A DNA stretch of 64,000 nucleotides from Blastococcus sp. KM273128 (GTDB taxonomy: Bacteria > Actinomycetota > Actinomycetes > Mycobacteriales > Geodermatophilaceae): assembly GCF_021698975.1 (NCBI RefSeq), contig NZ_SSXA01000004.1:25581-89580 (forward strand). The letters run 5' to 3'. Of this stretch, positions 27,698-35,258 are shown one piece after another. Every line of letters begins with the position of its first letter. The stretch's first letter is position 1. A program made the position numbers and the translations under genes. The notes under the pieces were generated by a model. It did not search any database. It was given only the letters and a program-made list of their open reading frames with translations, and was not told the origin of the DNA.

Positions 27698-28555
27698 TCA
27701 GCGGCGGAGCAGCGCGGTGAGCCTGGCGAGCGGCGACTTCTTCCGCTTCTTCACCTCGCGGCCGGCGGCGCGGAGCGTGTCGGCGGCCGCCGCCTCTGAC
27801 GGCGTCGGCGCGGTACCCCCGAGGTGGGCGGGCAGCCACCAGCGGTCGTCGTCCCCGGCCGGCCGGTCGGGGTAGCTGCGCTGGGCCTCGTCGAGGAGCG
27901 CCTCCATGGCGGTGCGGGTGCGGTCCAGCAGGGCACCGATCTGCTCCCCGGGCTCGGCGACGATCGGTTCCCCCAGGACGACCGTCACCGGGACGCCGCG
28001 GCGCAGCTCGACCTCGTGGTTCTTGGTGGCCACGCGGTGCCCGCCCCAGACGGCGGCCGGGATGATCGGCGCCCCCGAGTCGACGGCCATGCGGGCGGCC
28101 CCGGCCTTGAGGTCCTTCACGGTGAAGCTGGTGCTGATGGTCGCCTCGGGGAAGACGCCGACGACCTCGCCGTCCTTGAGCGCCCGGACGGCCGCCTCGA
28201 ACGCGGCGGACCCCGCCTTGCGGTCGACCGGGATGTGCTTCATGGCCCGCATGAAGCGGCCCGCGAACCAGTGCTCGAACACCGGCGACTTCGCCATGAA
28301 CCGCACCAGCCGGTGCTGCGGGAGCGCGCCGAGCCCGAGGAACGTGAAGTCGAAGAAGCTCACGTGGTTGCTGCAGATGATCGCGCCGCCGGTGGTGGGC
28401 ACGTGCTCCGAGCCGCGGACGTCGAAGCGGAACCCGAACAGCCGGAAGACCACCAGTGCCAGCCGGATGATGGCCCGGTAGGGCCTGTCCCGCGGGTCGG
28501 GCGACGGGCCGAACAGGCCGGGACGGACGACGTCACGCCAGCTCGCGGTGTACAT
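27698..28555 (-). CDS. 1-acyl-sn-glycerol-3-phosphate acyltransferase (PlsC family)
   Basis: A 285-residue membrane-associated acyltransferase for phosphatidic acid synthesis. It has the catalytic HX4D box CSNHVSFFDF (His64, Asp69), the VFPEATIST block in place of the usual FPEGTRS, and AAVWGGHRV later. One hydrophobic segment lies at about 29-44. The glycine-to-alanine change in the FPEG box is seen in related acyltransferases. The C-terminal 50 residues are basic (KKRKKSPLARL). It is followed by the YbdK gene start region 9 bases away on the same strand. Confidence 0.88.
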   Translation of the reverse strand: MYTASWRDVVRPGLFGPSPDPRDRPYRAIIRLALVVFRLFGFRFDVRGSEHVPTTGGAIICSNHVSFFDFTFLGLGALPQHRLVRFMAKSPVFEHWFAGRFMRAMKHIPVDRKAGSAAFEAAVRALKDGEVVGVFPEATISTSFTVKDLKAGAARMAVDSGAPIIPAAVWGGHRVATKNHEVELRRGVPVTVVLGEPIVAEPGEQIGALLDRTRTAMEALLDEAQRSYPDRPAGDDDRWWLPAHLGGTAPTPSEAAAADTLRAAGREVKKRKKSPLARLTALLRR

Positions 28556-28564
28556 GGCGGGAAT

Positions 28565-29743
28565 CTAGCGGCTGGCCACGGCGGTCGCCCGAGGGGTCTC
28601 CTGCCCCGCCGTGGCGTCGACCGCCGCGCGGACGACGGCGGCGAGGTCCCCGGTCTCCCGGTGCACCTGCCGCTGCAGCTCCGCTCCCGTCCCGCGGGTG
28701 AGCAGCGCGGCCACCCCGTCGTGCACCCGCTGTTCGTCCCCGGAGTCGGCCAGCGCCGCGCCGACGTGCGCCAGGAGATCGGCGAGGACGTCACCGGCCG
28801 GCGCCGGCCGGCCGGTGCGCGGGTGCACCAGCTCGTCGGACAGCCCGGAGCGGGAGGCGCGCCAGCCGGCCAGGCGGAGCACCTCGGAGGACATCTCCGG
28901 GACCGCCCCGCCGGCGCGGGCGTCGCGCGCGGCGGTCTCGACCAGGCCGCGCACCAGCCCGGCGAGCGTGACGGCGTCCTCGACCCGGAGCAGCACGTCG
29001 GCGGTGCGGACCTCGACGGTGGGCCAGCTGGCCGACAGGCGGGCGTCGAAGTACACCATCCCGTCGTCGAGGACCGTCCGCGTCGCCAGCACCGCCTCGA
29101 CGAGCCGGTGGTACTCCCCCGCGTCCCGGAACGGACCGGTCGGGCCCGCGGAGGGCCACCGGTGCCAGACCTGCGAGCGGAAGCTCGCGTAGGAGGTGTC
29201 CCGGCCCTGCCAGAACGGTGAGTTGGCGCTGATCGCCGTCAGCACGGGCAGCCAGACGCGGATGCGGTTGAGCACCGCGACGCCCTCCTCGTCGTCGGCC
29301 ACCTGCACGTGCACATGGCAGCCGCAGGTGAGGACCTCCTCGGCGGTCCGCCCGAACGCCTCGTGCAGCCGCCCGTACCGCTCCCCCTCCGTGGGCACCG
29401 GGACGACGTCGACCGGCGAGGTGGCCAGCGCCGCGACGCGGGCCCCGACGGCACGGGCGGCCGCGTCGGCCCGGGAGCGCCAGTGCCGAAGCTGGGTGCC
29501 GACCTCGGTGAGCGTGGAGCACACCGGCGTCCCGAGCTCGAGTTGCTGCGCCTTGAGCTCGGGCACCAGGTGGGCGGTCTCGGGGACGGCGACGTCGTCG
29601 CCCTGCTCCTCGAGGTCGTGCTGGTGCACGTCCTCCCCCTCGCCCCGGCGCGCGGCGACGGCCAGGGCCTCCGGTGCCCGGGCGACGGGGATGCCGTCCG
29701 CGTCGACCACGAGCAGTTCCTCCTCGACGCCCACCGTCCGCAC
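28565..29743 (-). CDS. YbdK-type carboxylate-amine ligase (glutamate-cysteine ligase 2 family)
   Basis: About 392 residues. The N-terminal RTVGVEEELLVVD is the ATP-grasp-like signature of GCS2 enzymes; TCGCHVHVQVADDEEGV, ISANSPFWQGRDTSYAS and TVEVRTADVLLRVEDAV are the other conserved blocks. E. coli YbdK has weak glutamate-cysteine ligase activity; the natural substrate in mycothiol-producing actinobacteria is unclear. GTG at 29743 gives the usual family start; GTG at 29797 is an alternative. Its upstream region faces the AT-rich promoter of the orphan gene at 29910. Confidence 0.88.
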   Translation of the reverse strand: MRTVGVEEELLVVDADGIPVARAPEALAVAARRGEGEDVHQHDLEEQGDDVAVPETAHLVPELKAQQLELGTPVCSTLTEVGTQLRHWRSRADAAARAVGARVAALATSPVDVVPVPTEGERYGRLHEAFGRTAEEVLTCGCHVHVQVADDEEGVAVLNRIRVWLPVLTAISANSPFWQGRDTSYASFRSQVWHRWPSAGPTGPFRDAGEYHRLVEAVLATRTVLDDGMVYFDARLSASWPTVEVRTADVLLRVEDAVTLAGLVRGLVETAARDARAGGAVPEMSSEVLRLAGWRASRSGLSDELVHPRTGRPAPAGDVLADLLAHVGAALADSGDEQRVHDGVAALLTRGTGAELQRQVHRETGDLAAVVRAAVDATAGQETPRATAVASR

Positions 29744-29862
29744 GGCTCCATGATCCGGAGGAGGATCGCCGGGCGCGCGGTCAACGGCCGAGGTCACCCG
29801 CCCGGGTCGGTTGCTGCGCCGGCGCCCGGAGGGCGCCCAGGTGGTCGTCTCGGCAGGTGACC

Positions 29863-29905
29863 ACAAATGGTAGTCGCACATTTGTTGGGGATAACGGTAG
29901 AATTC
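29863..29905 (+). promoter_or_regulatory. AT-rich promoter with inverted repeat and 18-bp repeat copy B
   Basis: A 7-bp perfect inverted repeat ACAAATG (29863-29869) / CATTTGT (29879-29885) is followed by the repeat TGTTGGGGATAACGGTAG (29883-29900) and a TAGAAT -10 (29898-29903) 6 bases before the ATG at 29910, so the transcript is probably leaderless. The stretch is strikingly AT-rich for this genome. The repeat contains TTATCCCCA on the other strand, one base from the DnaA-box TTATCCACA, which may be coincidence. Confidence 0.55.
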
Positions 29906-29909
29906 GGGC

Positions 29910-30755
29910 ATGCCTCGTGCATGGCAGCAGCCGCTGCCCCAGATGCCCGCTCTCCCGCCGGCGCGCGCCTGGGCCCGGCTGCGGCCCCCGCCGGGCTACG
30001 AGGACCAGTGGCGCCGCCTGGCCGATGCGGCGCTGGAGCTGGACCGGGGGCCCGAGGAGCTCGCGGCCGAGGGTCTCGACGAACTGGCCGCCGCCCGGGG
30101 GTGGAAGCCGGCCACGGTCGCGCTGTACAGCAAGGTCGCCCGCTACGGGGGGCTGGCGGTGCCGCTGCCCGTCACCCCGGAGCCGGATCCACCGCGGCTG
30201 GACCTGCGTCCGCTCACGAGGATCCGGGCCGAGGACCCGGAGCACCTGCGGTCGGTGGCCTGGTGCGCGCTGGCGCTGGGCTGGCCCGCCCCGGTCGGGA
30301 CGTTCCGCTCGTTGCGGCGGGACCAGGTGCGGGCGACCGCGCGCCGCCTGCTCGTCACGACCGACGACGGCGAGTGGTCGGTGCCCGGTGCCCTCACCGC
30401 CTGGCACGCCTGGGAGGCGACGCGCGGGCGGTTCCCGGCGCTGGCCGCGAGCCCATGGGTGCTGCCCGCCCTGCGCCGCGGCCCGGGTCTGGACTCCCGC
30501 GTCGGGGGCCGGCTGTCCAACCAGGCGCTGCAGGCCACCTTCACCAAGCACGTGCGCGCGACCGTGGGCCACCTGCGGGCGACGGTGACGCCGTCGCGGC
30601 GGGAGGCGGTGGAGGAGCTCGCCGCCGCCTACCGCCTGCTCTCCTACGACAGCTACCGCCGGCTGGCCCTGGCGGCCGGCGCGCCACCGGTCGGCGCCCG
30701 CGGCGTGGTGAGAGCGGCGCGGGCCACCGCCCGTGCGGCCCGGGCCGGCGGCTGA
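29910..30755 (+). CDS. Unrecognised protein, possibly a degenerate tyrosine-recombinase-like fold
   Basis: 281 residues, basic, no signal or membrane segment. An N-terminal helical part with ARGWKPATVALYSKVARYGG resembles the core-binding helices of site-specific recombinases; FRSLRRDQVRATARRLLV, GRLSNQALQATFTKHVRA and LLSYDSYRRLAL occur in the order expected for a catalytic domain. However, the HxLR and catalytic-tyrosine motifs are not clear, so enzymatic activity is doubtful and the fold assignment is speculation. It sits alone between YbdK (divergent) and a radical SAM gene (convergent, 7 bases away). The composition looks like its neighbours, so recent transfer is not indicated. Confidence 0.6.
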   Translation: MPRAWQQPLPQMPALPPARAWARLRPPPGYEDQWRRLADAALELDRGPEELAAEGLDELAAARGWKPATVALYSKVARYGGLAVPLPVTPEPDPPRLDLRPLTRIRAEDPEHLRSVAWCALALGWPAPVGTFRSLRRDQVRATARRLLVTTDDGEWSVPGALTAWHAWEATRGRFPALAASPWVLPALRRGPGLDSRVGGRLSNQALQATFTKHVRATVGHLRATVTPSRREAVEELAAAYRLLSYDSYRRLALAAGAPPVGARGVVRAARATARAARAGG

Positions 30756-30762
30756 GGGCGGC

Positions 30763-31857
30763 TCACAGCAGCGTCAGCTGCTCGGCCGGGTCGGCGGGCG
30801 CTACTCCGGAGCCGGGCGCCCGCGCGGGCAGGCTCCCGGCCGGGAAGCCCACCTCCTCGTCGCCCGGAACACCCTGCACCTCCACCTGGCGCGCCTCTCC
30901 CCCGCGTTGCCGGTCCAGGCCGTGCCGGGCCAGCAGCGGTGCCACCTGTCGGGCCAGCCAGGTGCGGTACTCCGCCGGGACGTAGGCCCGGCGGGCGTAG
31001 AGCCGCTCGTAGCGCGGCGCCAGCTCCGGGTGGGCGCGGCCCAGCCAGGCCATGAACCACTCCCGGGCGCCGGGGCGCAGGTGCAGCGGGATGACGGTCA
31101 CCCCCGTCGCGCCGGCCGCGGCGATCGCGCCGAGCGCGGCGTCGAGGTGCTCCGGCGAGTCGGTGAGGCCGGGCAGCACGGGTGCGAGGAAGACGCCGCA
31201 GGGCAGCCCCGCGTCGGCGAGGGCGCGGACCAGGTCCAGCCGCGCCCGCGGCCTGGGCACGCCCGGCTCGAGCGCGGCGTGCAGGTCGTCGTCCCAGGTC
31301 GTCAGGGAGATCGCGAGGCCGATCGGGACCTCCCGGCCGGCAGTGGCCAGGAGCGGGATGTCCCGGCGGAGCAGCGTGCCCTTGGTGAGGATGGAGAACG
31401 GCGTCCCGGAGCCGGCGAGCGCGCCGATGACACCGGGCATCAGCCGGTAGCGGCCCTCGGCGCGCTGGTAGGGGTCGGTGTTCGTGCCCAGGGCGACGTG
31501 CTCGCGCTGCCACGACGGCCGACCGAGCTCCCGCCGCAGCACCTCGACCAGGTTGGTCTTCACCACGATCTGACGGTCGAAGTCGCGCCCGTTGTCGAAC
31601 TCCAGGAACTCGTGCGTCCGCCGGGCGAAGCAGAAGCGGCAGGCATGACTGCATCCCCGGTAGGGGTTGATCGTCCACGGGAAGGGCATCGCCGACTCCC
31701 CCGGCACGCGATTCAGCGCGCTCTTGGACCGCACCTCGTGGAAGGTCAGCCCCGGGAACTCCGGCACCTGCACGCTGCGCAGCAGGCCCCGGATGCTGGG
31801 CATGCCGGGCAGCGCCCCGGGCTCGTCGAGGTCCAGCCGCTGCGCGTCCCACCGCAT
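30763..31857 (-). CDS. Rv2578c-family radical SAM protein
   Basis: A 364-residue protein with the radical SAM cluster motif in YRGCSHACRFCFARR (Cx3Cx2C) at about 65-75, after FTFHEVRSKSALNRV-type lead. LGTNTDPYQRAEGRYRL and ISLTTWDDDLHAALEPG are characteristic of the Rv2578c family, related to SPL-like/DNA photoproduct-type radical SAM enzymes. The substrate is unknown. ATG at 31857 is chosen rather than the one six codons up at 31875, because the family starts MRWDxQRL. The C-terminal 60 residues are proline- and glycine-rich and poorly conserved-looking. Confidence 0.9.
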   Translation of the reverse strand: MRWDAQRLDLDEPGALPGMPSIRGLLRSVQVPEFPGLTFHEVRSKSALNRVPGESAMPFPWTINPYRGCSHACRFCFARRTHEFLEFDNGRDFDRQIVVKTNLVEVLRRELGRPSWQREHVALGTNTDPYQRAEGRYRLMPGVIGALAGSGTPFSILTKGTLLRRDIPLLATAGREVPIGLAISLTTWDDDLHAALEPGVPRPRARLDLVRALADAGLPCGVFLAPVLPGLTDSPEHLDAALGAIAAAGATGVTVIPLHLRPGAREWFMAWLGRAHPELAPRYERLYARRAYVPAEYRTWLARQVAPLLARHGLDRQRGGEARQVEVQGVPGDEEVGFPAGSLPARAPGSGVAPADPAEQLTLL

Positions 31858-31897
31858 GACCCCATCCGAACACACGTTCGAACAGGTGTCCAGCCGG

Positions 31898-32365
31898 TCA
31901 GATCGGCGGCCGGGCCTCGTAGGAGGTGGAGAGCACCACGGTCGTGCGCGTGGTGACGTTCGCGGCCGACCGGATCTCCTTGAGCAGGTTCTCCAGCGCG
32001 TCCGGCGAGGCGACCCGCACCTTGAGGATGTAGCTCTCCACCCCGGCGACCGCGTGGCACTCCTCGATGGCGTCGAGGTGCGCCAGCAGTGAGGGGGCGT
32101 CGTCGGTCTGCGCGTCGGTCGGGGTGATGGACACGAACGCCGTCAGCGGCAGCCCGATCTGGGTCGCGTCCAGCGTCGCCCGGTACCCGGTGATCAGGCC
32201 GCGCTGCTCGAGCCGGCGCACCCGCTGGTGCACGGCCGAGACCGACAGGCCGACGTGCTCGGCCAGCTCGGTGAAGCTCGCCCGCCCGTCGCGCGCCAGC
32301 GCCGCCATGAGCGCCCGGTCGACGTCGACCGCGCCGGGCTCAGCCGGGGAGTTCGACGAGCTCAC
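31898..32365 (-). CDS. Lrp/AsnC family transcriptional regulator
   Basis: About 155 residues. VDVDRALMAALARDGRASF begins the HTH, with FTELAEHVGLSVSAVHQRV as the helix-turn-helix and RLEQRGLITGYRATLD the wing; the RAM effector domain follows, with HAVAGVESYILKVRVASPD and the closing TRTTVVLSTSYE. Members sense amino acids. The start is inferred: GTG at 32365 puts the beginning 26 bases inside the end of the M24 peptidase gene, so the two are co-transcribed. An amino-acid-responsive regulator coupled to a peptidase is a sensible pairing. Confidence 0.9.
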   Translation of the reverse strand: MSSSNSPAEPGAVDVDRALMAALARDGRASFTELAEHVGLSVSAVHQRVRRLEQRGLITGYRATLDATQIGLPLTAFVSITPTDAQTDDAPSLLAHLDAIEECHAVAGVESYILKVRVASPDALENLLKEIRSAANVTTRTTVVLSTSYEARPPI

Positions 32366-33491
32366 GGGGACCGTTGTTGAGCACGCGGACGCCGTCGTCG
32401 GTGCAGACGACGATGTCCTCGATGCGGGCGCCGTGGCGCCCGGGCAGGTAGATGCCCGGCTCCACGGAGAAGGCCATGCCGGGCTCGAGCGGCAGCCCGT
32501 TGCCGGACACGATGTAGGGCGCCTCGTGCGAGTCCAGCCCGATGCCGTGACCGGTGCGGTGGATGAAGTACCCGCCCCACCCGGCGTCGGCGATGACCGA
32601 GCGGGCGGCGGCGTCGATCTCCTCGGCCGGGACCCCCGGGCGCACCGCCGCGGTCGCCGCCTGCTGCGCGGCGTGCAGCACGGCGTACCAGTCGGCGACC
32701 TCGGCGTCCGGGCGGCCGCCGACGACGTAGGTGCGGGTGCAGTCTGAGCGGTAGCCGGTCGCGGTCTCGCCGCCGATGTCGACGACGACCAGGTCACCGG
32801 CCTCGACGACGCGGTCGGAGAGCTCGTGGTGCGGGCTGGCCCCGTTCGGGCCCGAGCCGACGATGGTGAAGTCGACGGCGACGTGCCCCTCGGCCAGGAT
32901 CGCCGCGGCCACGTCGGCCCCGACCTCGGCCTCGGTGCGGCCGACGGTCAGCCACTCCCCCATGCGCGCGTGCACCCGGTCGATCGCCGCGCCGGCCCGG
33001 GCCAGCTCCTCGACCTCGGCCGGCGTCTTCACCATGCGCAGCCGGTCGACGACCGGTGCGGCCAGCTCCAGCGCGGCGCCGGGCAGGGCCCGCTGCACCC
33101 CGAGCGCGTGCTCGGCCCAGGTCCGCGAGCCGACGGCGACGCGTGCGGGGCCGGCGCCCAGGCGGGCCGTGGCCTCGCCCGCCAGGACGGCGAAGGCGTC
33201 GTCGGTCTCGTCCCACGCGAGCACCTCCAGCCCGAGCGTGCCCGCGGGGCCGGCGTCGACCATCGGGGCCTCCAGCCGCGGCACGACCAGGAACGGCTCG
33301 CCGCGGCGCGGCACCGCGAGCGCGGTCAGCCGCTCCATCGCGTGCGCGGCGTACCCGCAGAGGTAGCGCAGGTCGGCACCCGGGGTGAGCACGAGCAGGT
33401 CGATGCCGAGCTCGCCGGCGACCGCCCGGGCGGCGTGCAGGCGGTCGAGCGTCACGAGCGGGCCGGATCCGGGTTCTGGCGCGTTTCCCAC
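32340..33491 (-). CDS. pepQ: M24 family Xaa-Pro aminopeptidase/dipeptidase
   Basis: A 383-residue metallopeptidase. The creatinase-like N-terminal domain covers about 1-140, the pita-bread domain the rest. The five metal ligands are seen: VVVDIGGETATGYRSDCTR (two Asp), TGHGIGLDSHEAP (His), FSVEPGIYLPG (Glu) and ARIEDIVVC (Glu). It probably cleaves X-Pro bonds in peptides. GTG at 33491 follows TACTCT by 6 bases on its strand, a leaderless start; the frame is open another 46 codons, but upstream of that promoter. It matches pepE (Rv2089c) beside Rv2090 in M. tuberculosis. Confidence 0.92.
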   Translation of the reverse strand: MGNAPEPGSGPLVTLDRLHAARAVAGELGIDLLVLTPGADLRYLCGYAAHAMERLTALAVPRRGEPFLVVPRLEAPMVDAGPAGTLGLEVLAWDETDDAFAVLAGEATARLGAGPARVAVGSRTWAEHALGVQRALPGAALELAAPVVDRLRMVKTPAEVEELARAGAAIDRVHARMGEWLTVGRTEAEVGADVAAAILAEGHVAVDFTIVGSGPNGASPHHELSDRVVEAGDLVVVDIGGETATGYRSDCTRTYVVGGRPDAEVADWYAVLHAAQQAATAAVRPGVPAEEIDAAARSVIADAGWGGYFIHRTGHGIGLDSHEAPYIVSGNGLPLEPGMAFSVEPGIYLPGRHGARIEDIVVCTDDGVRVLNNGPRELVELPG

Positions 33492-33559
33492 CGGCGCAGA
33501 GTAGCCAGGCGGGACCGGGGTTCTCCCGAATCGTTGCCGGACCGCTACCGTCCGCGGAC

Positions 33560-33622
33560 GTGGGCGAGCGCACGAGGCACCAGCGGACGACGGCACCGGG
33601 CGCCGGGGGTGCGCGGGCGTGA
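33560..33622 (+). CDS. Putative 20-codon leader ORF of the exonuclease gene
   Basis: GTG at 33560 lies 9 bases after a TACCGT -10-like hexamer and opens 20 codons ending in TGA at 33620-33622, overlapping the GTG of the exonuclease gene by 4 bases (GTGA). A leaderless mini-ORF coupled to the next gene is the simplest reading. The peptide is Arg/Ala/Gly-rich with no known motif, so it may only serve coupling. Confidence 0.4.
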   Translation: MGERTRHQRTTAPGAGGARA

Positions 33623-34545
33623 CCACCATGCTGCTGGACGCCGCGTCGCTGTACTTCCGGGCCTTCTACGGGGTGCCCACCAGCGTCACGACCCCCGACG
33701 GTCGGCCGATCAACGCCGTCCGCGGCTTCCTGGACATGACGGCGCGGCTGGTGACCGCGCACGCACCCGACCGGCTGGTCGCCTGCTGGGACGACGACTG
33801 GCGGCCGGCCTTCCGGGTCGAGGCGCTGCCCTCCTACAAGGCGCACCGCCTGGCGCCCGACGGCGGCGAGGAGACCCCCGACGAGCTGGGGCCCCAGGTG
33901 CCGGTGCTGGTCGAGGTGCTGGCGGCGGCGGGGATCGCCCGCGTCGGCGCCCCCGGCTACGAGGCCGACGACGTGATCGGCACGCTCGCCACTCGGGCCC
34001 GCGGCCCGGTCGACGTCGTCACCGGCGACCGCGACCTGTTCCAGCTCGTGGACGACGCGCGCGGCGTGCGCATCCTCTACACCGCCCGCGGGATCTCCGA
34101 CCTGGAGTACGTGGACGAGGCCGCCGTGGCCGAGAAGTACGGCATCCCCGGCCGCGCCTACGCCGACTTCGCGGTGCTGCGCGGCGACCCGAGCGACGGG
34201 CTGCCCGGGGTGGCCGGCGTGGGTGCCAAGACCGCGGCGGCGCTGATCGGCGCGTTCGGCGACCTGGCCGGCATCCGGGCGGCCGTGGCCCGCACCGTCG
34301 TCCCGGCGCCACCGCTGACCGCGGCGGTGCTGAAGAAGCTGCACGCGGCCGCGGACTACCTCGACGCCGCGCCGGTGGTGGTCGCCGTGGCGCGCGACGT
34401 CGACCTGCCGGCCGTGGAGGGGACGCTGCCCCGCTCCCCCGCCGACCCGGACGCGCTGGCCGCGCTCGCCGAGCGGCACGGGCTGCAGTCCTCGCTCGGC
34501 CGCCTGGGTGCCGCGCTGGGCTGGCCGCCCGACGTGCTGGGCTGA
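33619..34545 (+). CDS. 5'-3' exonuclease (PolA N-terminal domain-like)
   Basis: A 308-residue flap-type nuclease matching the isolated 5'-nuclease domain of DNA polymerase I. The metal-site acidic residues appear in MLLDAASLYFRAFYG, GYEADDVIGTLA and VVTGDRDLFQLV; GDPSDGLPGVAGVGAKTAAAL is the helix-3-turn-helix DNA-binding motif. It would remove RNA primers or flaps. It is the homologue of Rv2090. The GTG at 33619 starts VTTMLLD; an ATG lies three codons later. Coupled to a 20-codon leader ORF. Confidence 0.94.
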   Translation: MTTMLLDAASLYFRAFYGVPTSVTTPDGRPINAVRGFLDMTARLVTAHAPDRLVACWDDDWRPAFRVEALPSYKAHRLAPDGGEETPDELGPQVPVLVEVLAAAGIARVGAPGYEADDVIGTLATRARGPVDVVTGDRDLFQLVDDARGVRILYTARGISDLEYVDEAAVAEKYGIPGRAYADFAVLRGDPSDGLPGVAGVGAKTAAALIGAFGDLAGIRAAVARTVVPAPPLTAAVLKKLHAAADYLDAAPVVVAVARDVDLPAVEGTLPRSPADPDALAALAERHGLQSSLGRLGAALGWPPDVLG

Positions 34546-34551
34546 GCGGGG

Positions 34552-35175
34552 TCAGGGCTCGCTCCAGGTGTAGCGGGCGCCGTCGACGTCGGTGATCTCG
34601 ATCCGCAGGGTGACCTGCTCGTCGTCGGCCGTGACGCCGGTGCACTCGTAGGTGGCCCCCGGCTCGACGTGCATCTCCTGCTCGCAGTCCAGGTCGACCG
34701 CGACCCCCTCCCGCTGTTGGAACTGCTCGGCCACGTCCCGCTCGACGGCCGGGCGGGAGAGGACGGTCGGCCCGGTCGTGCTCGCCAGGAGCGCCACGCC
34801 GGCGACCACCGCGAGCGCGACGGCGGCGAGCAGGAGGAGCAGGCCGGCGCGGCGTCGGTTCCCGGACGGCCGCGGGGCCGGCGGACCGTGACCGGGTGCC
34901 CCGTAACCGGGTGTGCCGTAGCCGGGTGTGCCGTAGCCGGGTGGGCCGTAGCCGGGTGCCCCGTGGCCCGGCGCGGGTGCGGGGTACGGCACCGGACGCG
35001 TGTGCTGCGGGGAGCCGCCGTAGGACGGCCGACCGGGCTGCTGCGGCGGTGGCCAGCCCGGCTGCCGCGGCGCACCGAGCGGGGGCTGCTGCGGCGCGCG
35101 GGGCGGGTCGTACGCGGGCGGACCGGAGGGCCCGGGCCCCTCCTGCGGCCGGTCGCCGTAGGGCGGCTGCGTCAT
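34552..35175 (-). CDS. DUF4333 membrane protein with Pro/Gly-rich N-terminus
   Basis: A 207-residue protein in three parts: a Pro/Gly/Tyr-rich disordered N-terminus (1-105) with repeats such as GYGTPGYGTPGYG, one transmembrane helix (about 110-130), and an extracytoplasmic DUF4333 domain with VERDVAEQFQQREGVAV and two cysteines (DLDCEQEM, YECTGVT) that probably form a disulfide. The order exonuclease-DUF4333-helY matches Rv2090-Rv2091c-Rv2092c. Function unknown; the tail may mediate cytoplasmic interactions. Confidence 0.88.
   Translation of the reverse strand: MTQPPYGDRPQEGPGPSGPPAYDPPRAPQQPPLGAPRQPGWPPPQQPGRPSYGGSPQHTRPVPYPAPAPGHGAPGYGPPGYGTPGYGTPGYGAPGHGPPAPRPSGNRRRAGLLLLLAAVALAVVAGVALLASTTGPTVLSRPAVERDVAEQFQQREGVAVDLDCEQEMHVEPGATYECTGVTADDEQVTLRIEITDVDGARYTWSEP
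34886..34975 (-). repeat. Six 15-bp tandem units in the DUF4333 gene
   Basis: Six consecutive 15-base units of the form CCGTAGCCGGGTGTG encode the GYGxP repeats of the disordered N-terminus. Copy number may vary between strains. Confidence 0.85.
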
Positions 35176-35258
35176 CGTCGCTCCCGGGTCGGTGGGTGCC
35201 CCTGGGGGCCGGTCGGATTCTGCCCCACCTGCCGGGGGCGCCGCGGGCCGTGCGCCGG

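Noticed and set aside
34886..34975. Regular 15-bp repeats as a CRISPR array
   Set aside because: Units are contiguous without spacers and encode a Gly-Tyr-Gly-Pro tract in frame.
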